The translations under genes were made by a program, and so were the position numbers. The notes under the pieces are model-generated. The model saw only the letters and a program-made list of their open reading frames with translations, had not been told where the DNA came from and ran no database searches. 64,000 bases of DNA. Source: Butyrivibrio sp. LC3010. Lineage in GTDB: Bacteria; Bacillota; Clostridia; Lachnospirales; Lachnospiraceae. Location of the stretch: positions 1-64,000 of the forward strand of contig NZ_AUJU01000015.1 of the NCBI RefSeq assembly GCF_000424385.1, read 5' to 3'. Positions 44,322 to 53,705 of the stretch are shown in pieces (position 1 is the first letter of the stretch; every line of letters starts with the position of its first letter).

Positions 44322-45017
44322 ATGATAAGAGCATTACTTACAATGGACGATTTTTCAACCAGGAATACGCCTGCAATAGTTGATTATCTGGAAGAAAAGA
44401 ATATACCGATTATCATGTTCGCATGGGGACAGAATATCGAGCAGTACCATGATGAGGCATTATATGCAGTGAAAAAGGGAATTATTATCGGTAATCACAG
44501 TTATACGCACCCAAGCTTTTCAGAGCTTACATTTGATGAAGGTGTTAAAGAAATTGAAAAGTGTGAGAGCGTGCTTCATGAATTGTATAAAGAAGCCGGA
44601 GTTCAGAGAAAATACAGGCCATTCCGTTTCCCTTATGGAAATAAAGGTGGAGAGAATAAAGTACTATTTCAAAGATATTTGGCAGAGCATGGCTTTGATA
44701 AAGTTGATGATACGAATATCCCATATTATTGGTGGAAAGAAAATGGTCTTGATAAGGATATAGATACACTTTGGACGTACGATTTTGCAGAATATAATAT
44801 CAGACCAGACAGCGGATTTACGATGGATGATGTTTTTAAGAAAATGCAGGATATGAATCCTTCTTCAGGAGCAGCTTTGTTTGCACCAGATAGTTATCAT
44901 ATTTTGCTTTTTCATTCTCATGATGAAACTGAAGAAATGGAGTCTGGATATTATAAAAGGTTTCTTGATGAGTGCCTGGCACAAGGGATTGAATTTGTAG
45001 CACCAAAATTCAAGTAA
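44322..45017 (+). CDS. Polysaccharide deacetylase (NodB-like)
   Basis: A 231-residue NodB-homology protein. TMDDFS gives the catalytic and metal-binding Asp pair, NHSYTHPSFSEL the metal-binding histidines, and FRFPYGN the substrate-groove Arg-Pro. C-terminal ILLFHSHDE supplies the distal His. There is no signal peptide, unusual for a wall-acting enzyme, so it may act on a cytosolic amide or be inactive on wall glycans. It follows the GNAT gene by 8 bp. Confidence 0.83.
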   Translation: MIRALLTMDDFSTRNTPAIVDYLEEKNIPIIMFAWGQNIEQYHDEALYAVKKGIIIGNHSYTHPSFSELTFDEGVKEIEKCESVLHELYKEAGVQRKYRPFRFPYGNKGGENKVLFQRYLAEHGFDKVDDTNIPYYWWKENGLDKDIDTLWTYDFAEYNIRPDSGFTMDDVFKKMQDMNPSSGAALFAPDSYHILLFHSHDETEEMESGYYKRFLDECLAQGIEFVAPKFK

Positions 45018-45033
45018 CAGTTAAAGGAATGAC

Positions 45034-45222
45034 ATGATGAAAAATGTTTACGAGCAGGTTGAAGGAAAAATAGATAATTTAATTGTGAGTCAGGCAGATT
45101 GGACAGCCTCTGCGACTAATGAGGAACTAGACTTAGCAAGAGCAGGAAGACCTATTCTACATTTTTATGATAAGGAAGTTCCTGCGGAATGGTTAAATGA
45201 TATAAAGGGGAAAAGAGAATAA
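45034..45222 (+). CDS. Small hypothetical protein, possibly frameshifted
   Basis: A 62-residue frame (MMKNVYEQVEGKIDNLIV ... EWLNDIKGKRE) starting 16 bp after the deacetylase gene. No family recognised. After a G4A4 run near 45208 a shift of frame gives RIIEQLKALFDQIRHA and a stop, a more protein-like end than the annotated KGKRE, so the gene may be frameshifted or the end read by slippage. Confidence 0.5.
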   Translation: MMKNVYEQVEGKIDNLIVSQADWTASATNEELDLARAGRPILHFYDKEVPAEWLNDIKGKRE

Positions 45223-45350
45223 TTGAACAATTAAAAGCTTTATTTGATCAGATAAGGCATGCTTAATCCATATAGGATTACAGTTGATGTTATGTTATGA
45301 TTATAAGGCTCATATCTGTTTCGAGCACTGATAATTGGGGGATGTAAATA

Positions 45351-46379
45351 ATGTCACTTGAAAAAAGTGTTTTAGATATTGATAAGATTAGGGGGCTTCT
45401 TAACAGTGAATATGGGTTGAAACTTTTGGATTGTATAAGTCTGGAGCTTGGCTCAGCTAATTGCTATAAAGTTCACTGCAAAGAAGGTGTTTTCTTTTTC
45501 AAAGAGTATCAAAGTGAGTTCACTAAAGACAAAGTGGATAAGGAAGCAGATATTGTTAAGTTCCTGATTTCTAACGATTTTCCTGTTGCTGAATTTATAA
45601 AAACCGCCAATGGTCAAAATAGTGTTTTGTATGAAGGACATGTTATCAGTCTTCAGCAATTCATACAGGGAAAATCATATCTTAATGATCTTCCACATTC
45701 TCTTTTAATGGAGAGTGCAAAGTATCTTGGTGCTATGCACTCACTTCTTAAAGATTATCCTATGGAAAAAAGCATGGACTACGATTGGGCTGTGGGTTTT
45801 TCTTCAGAAGCTGTTTCACAAAAGTTTAATGGATTATTATCTGCATTGGATGAGAATAAGTCAGACCCGAATTATGTAAGGATTCATGATGATCTTGTCT
45901 TTAAAATGAAACTGATGGATTCAATAGATGCCTGGAAAGAGTATTTTAAAGGCATAACATATACTTCAACTCATGGGGATTACACGGCTTGTCAGTTAAT
46001 CTGCGATGGAGGAGAAATTAAGGCGGTTATCGATTTCTCTTCGGCAGGTTGTATTCCTGCTGTATGGGAGATTATGAGGTCATATATCCAATCAGGTGGA
46101 GTAAGCAGAAACGGATCATATTTTGATGTTGAGGATTTTTCTTTATATGTAAAAGAGTACGTGAAATACTCGCCACTTACTGAAAGAGATTTGGAGGCAA
46201 TGCCTTATATATATCTTTTTCAACTTGCTCAAAGCAGTTACGGATATAAAGAGTATCTGGTTACAAAAACAGAAAACAAAGAAGCACTGCTTGACTTTGG
46301 GTTTTGGCGGACTGATATCTGTAGAGAGATATACAAAAAAGCATCTGAAATATCAGCTGCATTATTACAAGTAGCGTAA
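45351..46379 (+). CDS. Aminoglycoside phosphotransferase (APH)-family protein
   Basis: A 342-residue protein kinase-like phosphotransferase of the APH/choline kinase superfamily. Brenner motif THGDYTACQLI (His208, catalytic Asp210) and metal-binding VIDFSSAG (Asp228) are present, but the Asn five residues after Asp210 is Gln215. FFFKEY gives the ATP-binding Lys. Substrate could be an antibiotic, a sugar or choline; the family cannot be resolved by eye. GGGGGATG precedes the ATG. Confidence 0.8.
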   Translation: MSLEKSVLDIDKIRGLLNSEYGLKLLDCISLELGSANCYKVHCKEGVFFFKEYQSEFTKDKVDKEADIVKFLISNDFPVAEFIKTANGQNSVLYEGHVISLQQFIQGKSYLNDLPHSLLMESAKYLGAMHSLLKDYPMEKSMDYDWAVGFSSEAVSQKFNGLLSALDENKSDPNYVRIHDDLVFKMKLMDSIDAWKEYFKGITYTSTHGDYTACQLICDGGEIKAVIDFSSAGCIPAVWEIMRSYIQSGGVSRNGSYFDVEDFSLYVKEYVKYSPLTERDLEAMPYIYLFQLAQSSYGYKEYLVTKTENKEALLDFGFWRTDICREIYKKASEISAALLQVA

Positions 46380-46400
46380 ATTTAGATTTCGGGAGAATTT

Positions 46401-46889
46401 ATGGGAAAAGTATATTTGATATGTGGAAAAATATGTAGTGGTAAATCGTATTATGCGAAATTGCTCAAAGAGAAATACACTGCAGTCATTCTATCAACAG
46501 ACGAGGCAACCTATGAGTTGATTAATAATGAGCAAGGAGAGTTTTATAATATATTTGCTCAGCGTGTAAACAATTATCTAAAAAAGAAAGCATCAGAAAT
46601 CTGTAAAGCAGGCGCTAATGTTATATTAGATTGGGGTTTTTGGACTAAAGAAAACAGAACCGATATTTCATCATATCTAAAGTCGCAGGATGTAAGCTAC
46701 GAATGGCATTATATCGACGTTGATGATGCTACTTGGAATCGTAACATAGAAGAGCGTAATAAAAGAATCGAAGAAGGAAATGGTGGATCAGACTTTTATG
46801 TGGATGAAGGTTTGCTAAATAAGTTACTATCTATGTTTGAAATACCTGAAAAAGCTGAGATGGATGTCTGGTATGAATTGAATCGTTAA
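46401..46889 (+). CDS. AAA-type P-loop kinase (AAA_33)
   Basis: A 162-residue P-loop NTPase with Walker A GKICSGKS (residues 9-16), STDEA, and NVILDWGFW. The lid-like segment NIEERNKRIEEGNGG resembles small-molecule kinases of the AAA_33 group, which includes antibiotic- and nucleoside-phosphorylating enzymes. Substrate unknown. It starts 21 bp after the APH-like gene. Confidence 0.82.
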   Translation: MGKVYLICGKICSGKSYYAKLLKEKYTAVILSTDEATYELINNEQGEFYNIFAQRVNNYLKKKASEICKAGANVILDWGFWTKENRTDISSYLKSQDVSYEWHYIDVDDATWNRNIEERNKRIEEGNGGSDFYVDEGLLNKLLSMFEIPEKAEMDVWYELNR

Positions 46890-46916
46890 AAAACTGGAAA
46901 AGCAGGGAAAAAGTGC

Positions 46917-47771
46917 ATGAAAATATTAGTTGTTGGTGGGACAAGATATTTCGGAATTCCTATGGTAAACGCCTTGCTGGCAAAGGGGCATAATGTGACC
47001 ATTGCAACAAGAGGAAATGTGAAGGTGGATTTTGAAGGTGAGGTAAGCTATGTGGTTCTTGACCGAATGGATTCATCAAGTGTTAAAAGAGCTCTAGATA
47101 ACCACAGGTTTGATGTGATCATTGATAAGATTGCCTATAGCTCTAACGATGTGAAAGCTCTTTTGGAGAACGTCAGCTGCGATAGATATATCCAGATGTT
47201 TACGTGCTCTGTTTATCCGTGTGAACATGCCGGTATTACGGAAGATGAATTTGTGACAAGCGAGTATCCCTTGGAATGGATGGACAGAATCAAGGATTAT
47301 GAAAAGACTAAGCGCAACGCCGAGAGAGCAGTTTTGGAGTACATGGACCTTTCTGCCTGCACTTTTGTGAGGTATCCAGTCGTTCTTGGAGAGAACGACT
47401 ATACCGGAAGGCTGCGCTTTTATATTGAACATATTAAAAATGAGCACTCCATGAACGTAGATGATCTGGATGTCGTTATGTCTTTTATCCATGAAAAAGA
47501 AGCGGGAGAATTTATGGCATATCTTGTGGATCATCCTGTTTGTGGTGCTGTTAACGGCTGCTCAAATGGTGATATAAGGATCTCTGAGATAATAAGCTAC
47601 GCGGAAAAGAAACTTGGTAAAAAAGCCATCCTTGATGAGAATGGTGATGCTGCTCCGTTCAATGGACTTAAGGATGCACTTACCTTTAGCACAGAGAAAG
47701 CTAAAGAAGCTGGATATATCTTTTCGGATTTGAATAGTTGGATATACAAGCTGATTGATTATGAAATATGA
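46917..47771 (+). CDS. NAD-dependent epimerase/dehydratase-family protein
   Basis: A 284-residue short-chain dehydrogenase of the extended type. GGTRYFGIP (residues 7-15) replaces the usual GxxGxxG with a GGTRF-like form known from plant-type RNA-binding epimerases and related bacterial proteins. YEKTKRNAERAV contains the Tyr-x-x-x-Lys pair. Substrate unknown. No sugar-pathway genes lie next to it. Confidence 0.82.
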   Translation: MKILVVGGTRYFGIPMVNALLAKGHNVTIATRGNVKVDFEGEVSYVVLDRMDSSSVKRALDNHRFDVIIDKIAYSSNDVKALLENVSCDRYIQMFTCSVYPCEHAGITEDEFVTSEYPLEWMDRIKDYEKTKRNAERAVLEYMDLSACTFVRYPVVLGENDYTGRLRFYIEHIKNEHSMNVDDLDVVMSFIHEKEAGEFMAYLVDHPVCGAVNGCSNGDIRISEIISYAEKKLGKKAILDENGDAAPFNGLKDALTFSTEKAKEAGYIFSDLNSWIYKLIDYEI

Positions 47772-47844
47772 GACATTGACATAGCTAAATGAACGTAAGG
47801 AAAAATTAAGGTAGAGTTTGGAACATGGAAATGGGGATTATCAA

Positions 47845-48441
47845 ATGACAGAAGAAGCTGGAAAACGAGCTATTGAGAAGGCACTCTTATATTCTAAGCA
47901 TGAGTGGTATGCATCAGATAAAAATGTAATGCATGGTATCGACAAAAATGGGAGATATGTAGATACGCCGGATATTACATGGCGAGGTGAAGAATTCGAT
48001 TGTGGTTGGTGGAAGCCGGGACAGCTGAATGTAGGAATTCCCTATGGATGGGGGAATGCTTCATCATTGGAAGAGTTTGACCTGGGTATTGTTGAAGGTA
48101 AGTACGCTGGAAATGTACCGGAAGATACATCACGATATGGAAGTCATGAATGTGTGGGTGTAGATTGCTCGGGGCTTGTAACAGTATGTTGGGAACTACC
48201 AAAGAAAATACGGGCTAGAGATATTCCCGAAATTGCAGATTTAATAGATATAAAGGATATTAGACAGGGTGATGTCTTTGCGATATCTTCGCATGTCATG
48301 TTGTTTAAGGAATTCATTAATACAGATAAGTGTAAAGTTAGAATTATAGATTCAACCAGAAGTATTGGCAAGGTGTCTCAAAGAGAATTTTTATTAGAAG
48401 ATTTGCTTTGTCAAGGATATCGCGCATATAGGAAAAAATGA
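47845..48441 (+). CDS. NlpC/P60-like cysteine peptidase family protein
   Basis: A 198-residue protein with an NlpC/P60-type core: GVDCSGLVTVCW (Cys108), RQGDVFAISSHVMLF with the catalytic His at about 150. It lacks a signal peptide, so it is probably not a wall hydrolase in the usual place; it could be an amidase on a cytosolic peptide. The longest frame starts at TTG 47818; I prefer the ATG. Its stop overlaps an ATG used by the longer version of the next gene. Confidence 0.72.
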   Translation: MTEEAGKRAIEKALLYSKHEWYASDKNVMHGIDKNGRYVDTPDITWRGEEFDCGWWKPGQLNVGIPYGWGNASSLEEFDLGIVEGKYAGNVPEDTSRYGSHECVGVDCSGLVTVCWELPKKIRARDIPEIADLIDIKDIRQGDVFAISSHVMLFKEFINTDKCKVRIIDSTRSIGKVSQREFLLEDLLCQGYRAYRKK

Positions 48442-48518
48442 ATATTGTTCCGAAGCGCGAAATTTTTCTAAGATTAAGAAGTGAATTTCAGTATTATCGG
48501 TTGGAGAATAAAGAGATT

Positions 48519-49025
48519 ATGACAAAGGTTATTTTTTTAGATATTGATGGAGTTCTTAATTCTAATTTCTGGAATGCAGATCACCAGAGAGAAATAAGTG
48601 ACGGGAAATACATAGATACTGAAAAAGTGAAGCTTTTATCAGAGCTTGTTAAGAAATCAGGAGCTTCAATTATACTGCATTCCGGATGGCGATTTTGGTT
48701 TGGGGTTGACTTAAAGCCTCTGCGCCCTGAAGCGGAGTACCTTACATCTCTTTTGGAAAAAGAAGGAATATCAGTTGCAGGAATGACTCCTAATCTGACA
48801 ACAGAAGAAATTAGAAGATCAAAGAGATTCAGTAAGGTTAAGGCTGACGAAATACTTACGTGGCTTAAGGATCACCCTGATACTGAAAGGTGGGTAGTTC
48901 TTGATGATCTAGAGCTTCATAACAATAGTGTTGCAAAATGTCAGGTCATGACTGATGCTGAGCAGGGACTGACCGAAGTGGATGTGGAGAATGCACTGAA
49001 GATATTAAGCGGAGAAGATAGATGA
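48519..49025 (+). CDS. HAD-domain protein (Swiss Army Knife RNA repair-like)
   Basis: A 168-residue protein resembling the HAD_SAK domain: VIFLDIDGVLNSNFW as motif I, ILHSGWRFWFG as motif II region, and WVVLDDLEL. The domain is found alone or in RNA-repair polyproteins and is thought to be a phosphatase. An upstream ATG at 48438, overlapping the previous stop as ATGA, would add 27 unlike residues; the ATG at MTKVIFLD is preferred although its ribosome binding site is weak. Confidence 0.75.
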   Translation: MTKVIFLDIDGVLNSNFWNADHQREISDGKYIDTEKVKLLSELVKKSGASIILHSGWRFWFGVDLKPLRPEAEYLTSLLEKEGISVAGMTPNLTTEEIRRSKRFSKVKADEILTWLKDHPDTERWVVLDDLELHNNSVAKCQVMTDAEQGLTEVDVENALKILSGEDR

Positions 49026-49171
49026 ATAAGAATATTCAACTGCAGAAAATTCTGGAGCATTGGGAACTGGGAAATCCTAATTTGTATGCTTGTTTAAAGG
49101 AGGATGATGGAAGAGTAATCATAAAGATTAAAGCAGACTCTGGAAGAGAAGGCTATTACAGAAGTATTTAA
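49022..49171 (+). pseudogene. Truncated 49-codon frame fused to a tail remnant
   Basis: ATG 49022 overlaps the HAD stop codon (ATGA). The frame reads NKNIQLQKILEHWELGNPN and runs out in the tail remnant, in the wrong frame for it. It looks like the N-terminus of a longer gene cut by recombination. No family recognised. Confidence 0.5.
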
Positions 49172-49190
49172 GTATTTTAAAATGATTTGA
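49143..49190 (+). pseudogene. RumA-type C-terminal module, fragment 3 (last 15 residues)
   Basis: EEKAITEVFKYFKMI followed by a stop matches the final residues of the module at 43405-43731 (KEKAITAALKHFKMI). A terminator follows within 8 bp, as with the other copies. Confidence 0.65.
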
Positions 49191-49197
49191 TGGAAAA

Positions 49198-49231
49198 GAG
49201 GCATTCTTTTATAGAGTGCCTCTCATTTTTT
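49198..49231 (+). terminator. Terminator after tail fragment 3
   Basis: GAGGCATTC pairs with GAGTGCCTC (one G-T pair), followed by TCATTTTTTT. Confidence 0.88.
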
Positions 49232-49355
49232 TGCGGCAAGATATTTATGGGTATATGAAAACTTTTCTTATAAGCTTCATCAAATCTTTATTTTTTCTTT
49301 GTATTCTGTTTTCAGGTTGAAAAACAAATATATTGAAAATGGAAGGGGAAAAATA

Positions 49356-50066
49356 ATGGAAATGATGCTTAAAACTAACGAACTCTGTAAGACTTTTAAA
49401 GATCAGAAAGCTGTAAATAAAGTTTCGTTGAATATACCAAAGGGTTGTGTGTACGGTCTTCTCGGACCAAATGGTGCAGGAAAGTCAACAACACTTAAGA
49501 TGATAACGGGAATCATGAAGCCCACAGACGGCGAGATCATCTACGATGGGAAGACTTGGGATAGAAGCGTACTTGAAGAGATCGGAGCACTGATCGAGAA
49601 TCCTCCGATCTATGAAAACCTCACAGCAAGAGAGAATCTTGAAGTAAGAGCGATTCTTCTTGGAGTTCCCAAGAGCAGGATTGATGAAGTTTTAAAAACA
49701 GTTTCACTTACGAACACAGGAAAAAAGAAGGCGGGTCAGTTTTCACTTGGAATGAAGCAAAGACTTGGTATAGCACTTGCGCTTCTTGGAAATCCTAAGC
49801 TTCTTATTCTGGATGAGCCTACAAACGGACTTGATCCTATCGGAATTGAAGAGCTTAGAGAACTCATAAGATCTTTCCCAAAGCAGGGAATCACCGTAAT
49901 CCTGTCAAGCCACATACTTTCAGAGGTTCAGATGTGTGCTAACTATATTGGAATAATCTCAGACGGAGTGCTCGGATATGAGGGCGAGCTTCTTCCGGAA
50001 CAGAATCTTGAAGAGCTTTTTATGGATGTTGTTAAGAAAAATCGTGAACTTCAGAATATTGCATAA
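49356..50066 (+). CDS. Lantibiotic-immunity-type ABC transporter ATP-binding protein
   Basis: A 236-residue ABC ATPase with Walker A GPNGAGKST, Q-loop segment GALIENPPIYENLTARENL, signature FSLGMKQR and Walker B LLILDEPTNGLDP. The ENPxxYxNLTxxENL segment is typical of the bacitracin/lantibiotic self-protection group (LanF, BcrA). ATG chosen after GAAGGGG. Two permeases and a two-component system follow in the same direction, the LanFEG-RK layout. Confidence 0.92.
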   Translation: MEMMLKTNELCKTFKDQKAVNKVSLNIPKGCVYGLLGPNGAGKSTTLKMITGIMKPTDGEIIYDGKTWDRSVLEEIGALIENPPIYENLTARENLEVRAILLGVPKSRIDEVLKTVSLTNTGKKKAGQFSLGMKQRLGIALALLGNPKLLILDEPTNGLDPIGIEELRELIRSFPKQGITVILSSHILSEVQMCANYIGIISDGVLGYEGELLPEQNLEELFMDVVKKNRELQNIA

Positions 50067-50111
50067 AGAGTGTAAATTGCCAATTACTTAATATATGAAA
50101 GGACTAAAGCA

Positions 50112-50843
50112 ATGACTAACGTAATAAGAGCTGAATTTTTAAAATCAAAGAGAACAGTGAGCAGTAAACTCATATTTGTATTTCCAATAATCGCACTTGT
50201 AATGGCGCTTGTGCTTACAGCAGGAATGACAAACGCATACGCAGAGAGCGCTTGGAACTGGTGGTATACGCTTCTTCTTCCTGGAATGATTGCTATTGTA
50301 AGTTACCTTTCTGTTATGAGAGAAAAGAAAAACGGGTACTACAATATCGAAGCTCTTCCTATCGAGAAAAAAGAGCTGATGCTTGGGAAAATAGCCTATC
50401 TGGGAATTCTTGTACTCATATCAAATGCGGTTCTGTTTATGGGTGCTGCTTTTGGAGGCACCTTTTTAACAACAAGTGTTCCGGTAGTTGGGGCAGCTAT
50501 AACTGTTTTAGTTCTTTCTATAGTTCAGCTTTGGCAGATTCCACTTTTCTTATTCCTTAGCGAAAAATTCGGAATGGTCGTTGAACTCATAGCCTGCATG
50601 TTCATAACCGTGCTTGGAATTATTGTGGCACCTTCAGGAAAATGGTTTTTGTTCGTATCTGCAGTACCTATGAGAATTGTTACTCCGCTTCTTCATGTAC
50701 TTCCAAACGGTTTGAGAGCGCAGGCAGGAGATCCGCTTCTTAACGCTTCTGTAATCTTTCCCGGAATTCTCATCGCCCTGGTCTGGTTTGTGGTTTTAAC
50801 TTATCTATATCTTAACTGGTTTGAAAAAGGAGATGTGAAATAA
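50112..50843 (+). CDS. Lantibiotic immunity ABC permease (MutE/EpiE-like)
   Basis: A 243-residue permease with six hydrophobic segments, starting MTNVIRAEFLKSKRT as in the LanE subunits, with the family-typical AWNWWYTLLLPGMIAIVSYLSV segment. With the ATPase and the MutG-like permease it should form a heteromeric exporter that removes lantibiotics from the membrane. Confidence 0.9.
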   Translation: MTNVIRAEFLKSKRTVSSKLIFVFPIIALVMALVLTAGMTNAYAESAWNWWYTLLLPGMIAIVSYLSVMREKKNGYYNIEALPIEKKELMLGKIAYLGILVLISNAVLFMGAAFGGTFLTTSVPVVGAAITVLVLSIVQLWQIPLFLFLSEKFGMVVELIACMFITVLGIIVAPSGKWFLFVSAVPMRIVTPLLHVLPNGLRAQAGDPLLNASVIFPGILIALVWFVVLTYLYLNWFEKGDVK

Positions 50844-50845
50844 AA

Positions 50846-51589
50846 ATGTTTAGTAGATGCCTTCGAGCAGATTTTTATAAAATGAAAAGAAACCCCATAA
50901 CTATTGCGCATATAGTAATCCCGATTGTGGTAAGCATAGTGTTTCTTGCTTATTATGCGACTTCCGGATGGAATGAGACCGATAAGATATCCGCATTTTT
51001 TGAGGCTCTTGGATCTGGATTTCCTGTATTGATTGGAATATTCATTGCAAGTACAATGGAGCAGGAGCAAAATGCCGGAGCGTTTCAAAATCTTCTTACT
51101 TTAAGAAGTAAGACGGCAGCGCTCTTCTCAAAGGCAGTGACATTAATTTTACTTAGTCTCTTTGCCTTGCTATTTACAGCAGTTTTATTCGGATTAGGCT
51201 TTATCATGATTCACGGACAGGGCACCGCTTCAATGGGAGTTTTGCTCATGGCAGCCTTTGTTATGTGGCTTTCAGCGATTCCGCTCTATCTGCTGTTTGA
51301 TATTTTTGCATTTGTTTTTGGCAAGGCTTTTGTAATAGGTGCAGGTTTGATTTCGGGACTTATCAGTGCACTTTTCCTTACAGATATTGGAATGTATGCC
51401 TGGAAGGTCGTGCCACTTTCATGGACAGCCAGAATGCCTGAAACATTCCTTGTATACGAACTTGCAGATATTGGAGCACTTTCTGAGATCAGGTCACAGG
51501 CACTGATTTACATGGCAGTTGCCATCGTTTGCTTGGTGGGATACTTTATTTTTGCTGCAAACTATGAGGGTAGTAAGATATCTGAATAA
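50846..51589 (+). CDS. Lantibiotic immunity ABC permease (MutG-like)
   Basis: A 247-residue permease with six hydrophobic segments; MFSRCLRADFYKMKRN start and STMEQEQNAGAFQNLLT match the LanG/MutG subunits. Its start is 2 bp after the previous stop, so translation is coupled. No lantibiotic precursor or LanB/C/M genes are in the window, so this is probably a resistance module, not producer immunity. Confidence 0.9.
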   Translation: MFSRCLRADFYKMKRNPITIAHIVIPIVVSIVFLAYYATSGWNETDKISAFFEALGSGFPVLIGIFIASTMEQEQNAGAFQNLLTLRSKTAALFSKAVTLILLSLFALLFTAVLFGLGFIMIHGQGTASMGVLLMAAFVMWLSAIPLYLLFDIFAFVFGKAFVIGAGLISGLISALFLTDIGMYAWKVVPLSWTARMPETFLVYELADIGALSEIRSQALIYMAVAIVCLVGYFIFAANYEGSKISE

Positions 51590-51630
51590 TTGTCTACAAA
51601 TATTTTGAAAAAGAGGATGAAAAAAGAATT

Positions 51631-52293
51631 ATGGCAAACATACTGGCAGTTGACGACGAAAACGCCATTTTAAATATGATCGAGAATGTTCTGGTTAAGG
51701 ACTCTCATGCAGTTACGAAAATTGATGATCCTACGAAGATTGAGATGGATAAGCTCTCACGTTTTGATCTAATATTACTGGACGTGATGATGCCTGGAAT
51801 TGATGGGTTTGAGCTATGCTCGAAGATAAGGAATATAGTTGATTGTCCAATTTTATTTATCACCGCAAAGACGGATGAGGGAAGTCTTGTAAATGGACTT
51901 GCCCTCGGTGCAGATGACTATATCTGCAAGCCCTTCGGAGTTATGGAGCTTCGTGCAAGAATCGGTGCGCACCTTCGAAGAGAAAAGCGTGAGCATGTGG
52001 CAAGACTTGCCATTGGCAGAATCTGCTTTATGCTTGAAGCCCGTAAGATGATGCTCGATGAAGAGGAAATAAATCTCACAAAGGCTGAGTACGACATATG
52101 TGAGTTTTTGGCAAAGAACCGTGGCCAGATTTTTTCAAAGGAGCAGATACTGGAAAAAGTGTTGGGATACGATAGTGAGAGTTGCGACAGCACAATAATC
52201 ACGCATATCAAAAACATCAGAACAAAGCTCTCACGCTTCGAGTATATGCCAATTAAGACAGTTTGGGGGATTGGTTATAAATGGGAAGAGTAA
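51631..52293 (+). CDS. OmpR-family response regulator of the immunity module
   Basis: A 220-residue regulator: VDDENAI, phosphoacceptor Asp51 (LILLDVMMPG), KPFG, and a winged-helix domain (NLTKAEYDICEFLAKNRGQIFSKEQIL). It resembles SpaR/CprR-type regulators of lantibiotic-responsive systems. Its 3' end overlaps the kinase gene by 13 bp. It probably activates the upstream transporter genes. Confidence 0.92.
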   Translation: MANILAVDDENAILNMIENVLVKDSHAVTKIDDPTKIEMDKLSRFDLILLDVMMPGIDGFELCSKIRNIVDCPILFITAKTDEGSLVNGLALGADDYICKPFGVMELRARIGAHLRREKREHVARLAIGRICFMLEARKMMLDEEEINLTKAEYDICEFLAKNRGQIFSKEQILEKVLGYDSESCDSTIITHIKNIRTKLSRFEYMPIKTVWGIGYKWEE

Positions 52294-53675
52294 AGAGTAA
52301 AGATAAAAAGAATAAGAGGGGAACGCTAGGTCTTGGAAGTATGTTCGAGGTCTATATTTTTTTAATGGGATTTGCTCTCCTTATATGGGCAGCTATTTCT
52401 CTTTTTGCTTTTAATCTTCTTATAAATGCCGGAGTTATCTACCCGGCTAACTATGCGGAGTACAGGATAAGTGAAGTCTCTGAACAGATTAAAACAGCAA
52501 ACGAAGTGACCTCTGATCTGATTCCCGAGGTATGCCGCTATGTGGTTTTTTCAGATGATGGAGAAGTCCTCTCAGGCAATCTCGATGAAAAGGATGTAGA
52601 AACTGCATGGAAGGTATTATCAAATAATAATAATAATTATAGTGACGGCAGATTTTATAGAATTATTATTCGTCCGGATGAATATGTTGTTTTGCAGTAT
52701 AGGCTTAAGCCTCAGTATAAATCCATGTGGATGAATGAGCATCTGCCAAATCCTGAAAATCTCCTGACCATTTTCATTATTATATGCTGCTTGGGAATCA
52801 TACAGATTTTTGCTAAGAAATTTGGCTCAGGGATTAGAAAGAAGATGACTCCCATGAGAGAGGCCTTAGAGCAGATTGGCGACAGGAACTTGGATTTTAA
52901 GGTGAATTATTCAGGCGTTAGAGAGATTGATGAATGTCTGGTGGCACTGGATGACATGCGATATGCCCTTAAGACTTCACTTCAGAAGCAGTGGGAAACT
53001 GAGCAGGAAAAGAATAGGCAGATGTCAGCACTTGCCCACGATATCAAAACTCCGCTTACGGTAGTTCGCGGCAATTCTGAGCTTTTGCTTGAGACAGAGC
53101 TTACGGATGAGCAGAAGAACTATGCTGACTATATTTCGGGGAGTGTACTTCAGATTCAGAACTACGTGCAGACACTCATAGAAGTTACAAAGTCTCAGGA
53201 AGGTATCGAACAGACACCTGTTAAGGTAAAAGTCGCTGATATTCTGGCTGATATTAAAAAGCAGACCATGGGACTTTCTGAAGTTTATCAACTTCAGATT
53301 AACTGGAAGGAAGAGTGTGAGAACGAGGTAGTTATCTGTGTCGTGTACGACCACGTAGTAAGGGCTGTTATGAATGTTGTGAGAAATGCTGCTGAGTATA
53401 CGCCCGAGGGTGGCGTAATAAATACTACTGCTACTTACAGAGGTGGAAAACTTGTCTTTATCGTTGAGGATTCCGGAAGCGGATTCACGCCTGAAGCTCT
53501 TGTTCATGGCACAGAACAGTTTTTCATGGATGATTCCAGTAGAACCGGTAGCTCTCATTATGGTATCGGATTGTTCTTTGCGAAGAAAGTAGCAAAGGAG
53601 CATGGCGGAGATATTGTTCTTGCTAATTCTAAGGAGATTGGTGGAGCTAAGGTTGAGATAAGCTTTATTAGTTAA
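52281..53675 (+). CDS. Lantibiotic-responsive sensor histidine kinase
   Basis: A 464-residue kinase: transmembrane helices at about 22-48 and 160-177 with a 110-residue extracellular loop, a HAMP-like linker, HisKA with His253 in SALAHDIKTPLTVV and HATPase boxes NVVRNAAEYT, EDSGSGF and YGIGLFFAK. The LAHDIKTPL phosphorylation site is typical of SpaK/NisK and CprK kinases. Overlaps the regulator gene. Confidence 0.92.
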   Translation: MGRVKSKDKKNKRGTLGLGSMFEVYIFLMGFALLIWAAISLFAFNLLINAGVIYPANYAEYRISEVSEQIKTANEVTSDLIPEVCRYVVFSDDGEVLSGNLDEKDVETAWKVLSNNNNNYSDGRFYRIIIRPDEYVVLQYRLKPQYKSMWMNEHLPNPENLLTIFIIICCLGIIQIFAKKFGSGIRKKMTPMREALEQIGDRNLDFKVNYSGVREIDECLVALDDMRYALKTSLQKQWETEQEKNRQMSALAHDIKTPLTVVRGNSELLLETELTDEQKNYADYISGSVLQIQNYVQTLIEVTKSQEGIEQTPVKVKVADILADIKKQTMGLSEVYQLQINWKEECENEVVICVVYDHVVRAVMNVVRNAAEYTPEGGVINTTATYRGGKLVFIVEDSGSGFTPEALVHGTEQFFMDDSSRTGSSHYGIGLFFAKKVAKEHGGDIVLANSKEIGGAKVEISFIS

Positions 53676-53705
53676 TGAGGACAGTCCGCTTGACTCATTA
53701 ACACT

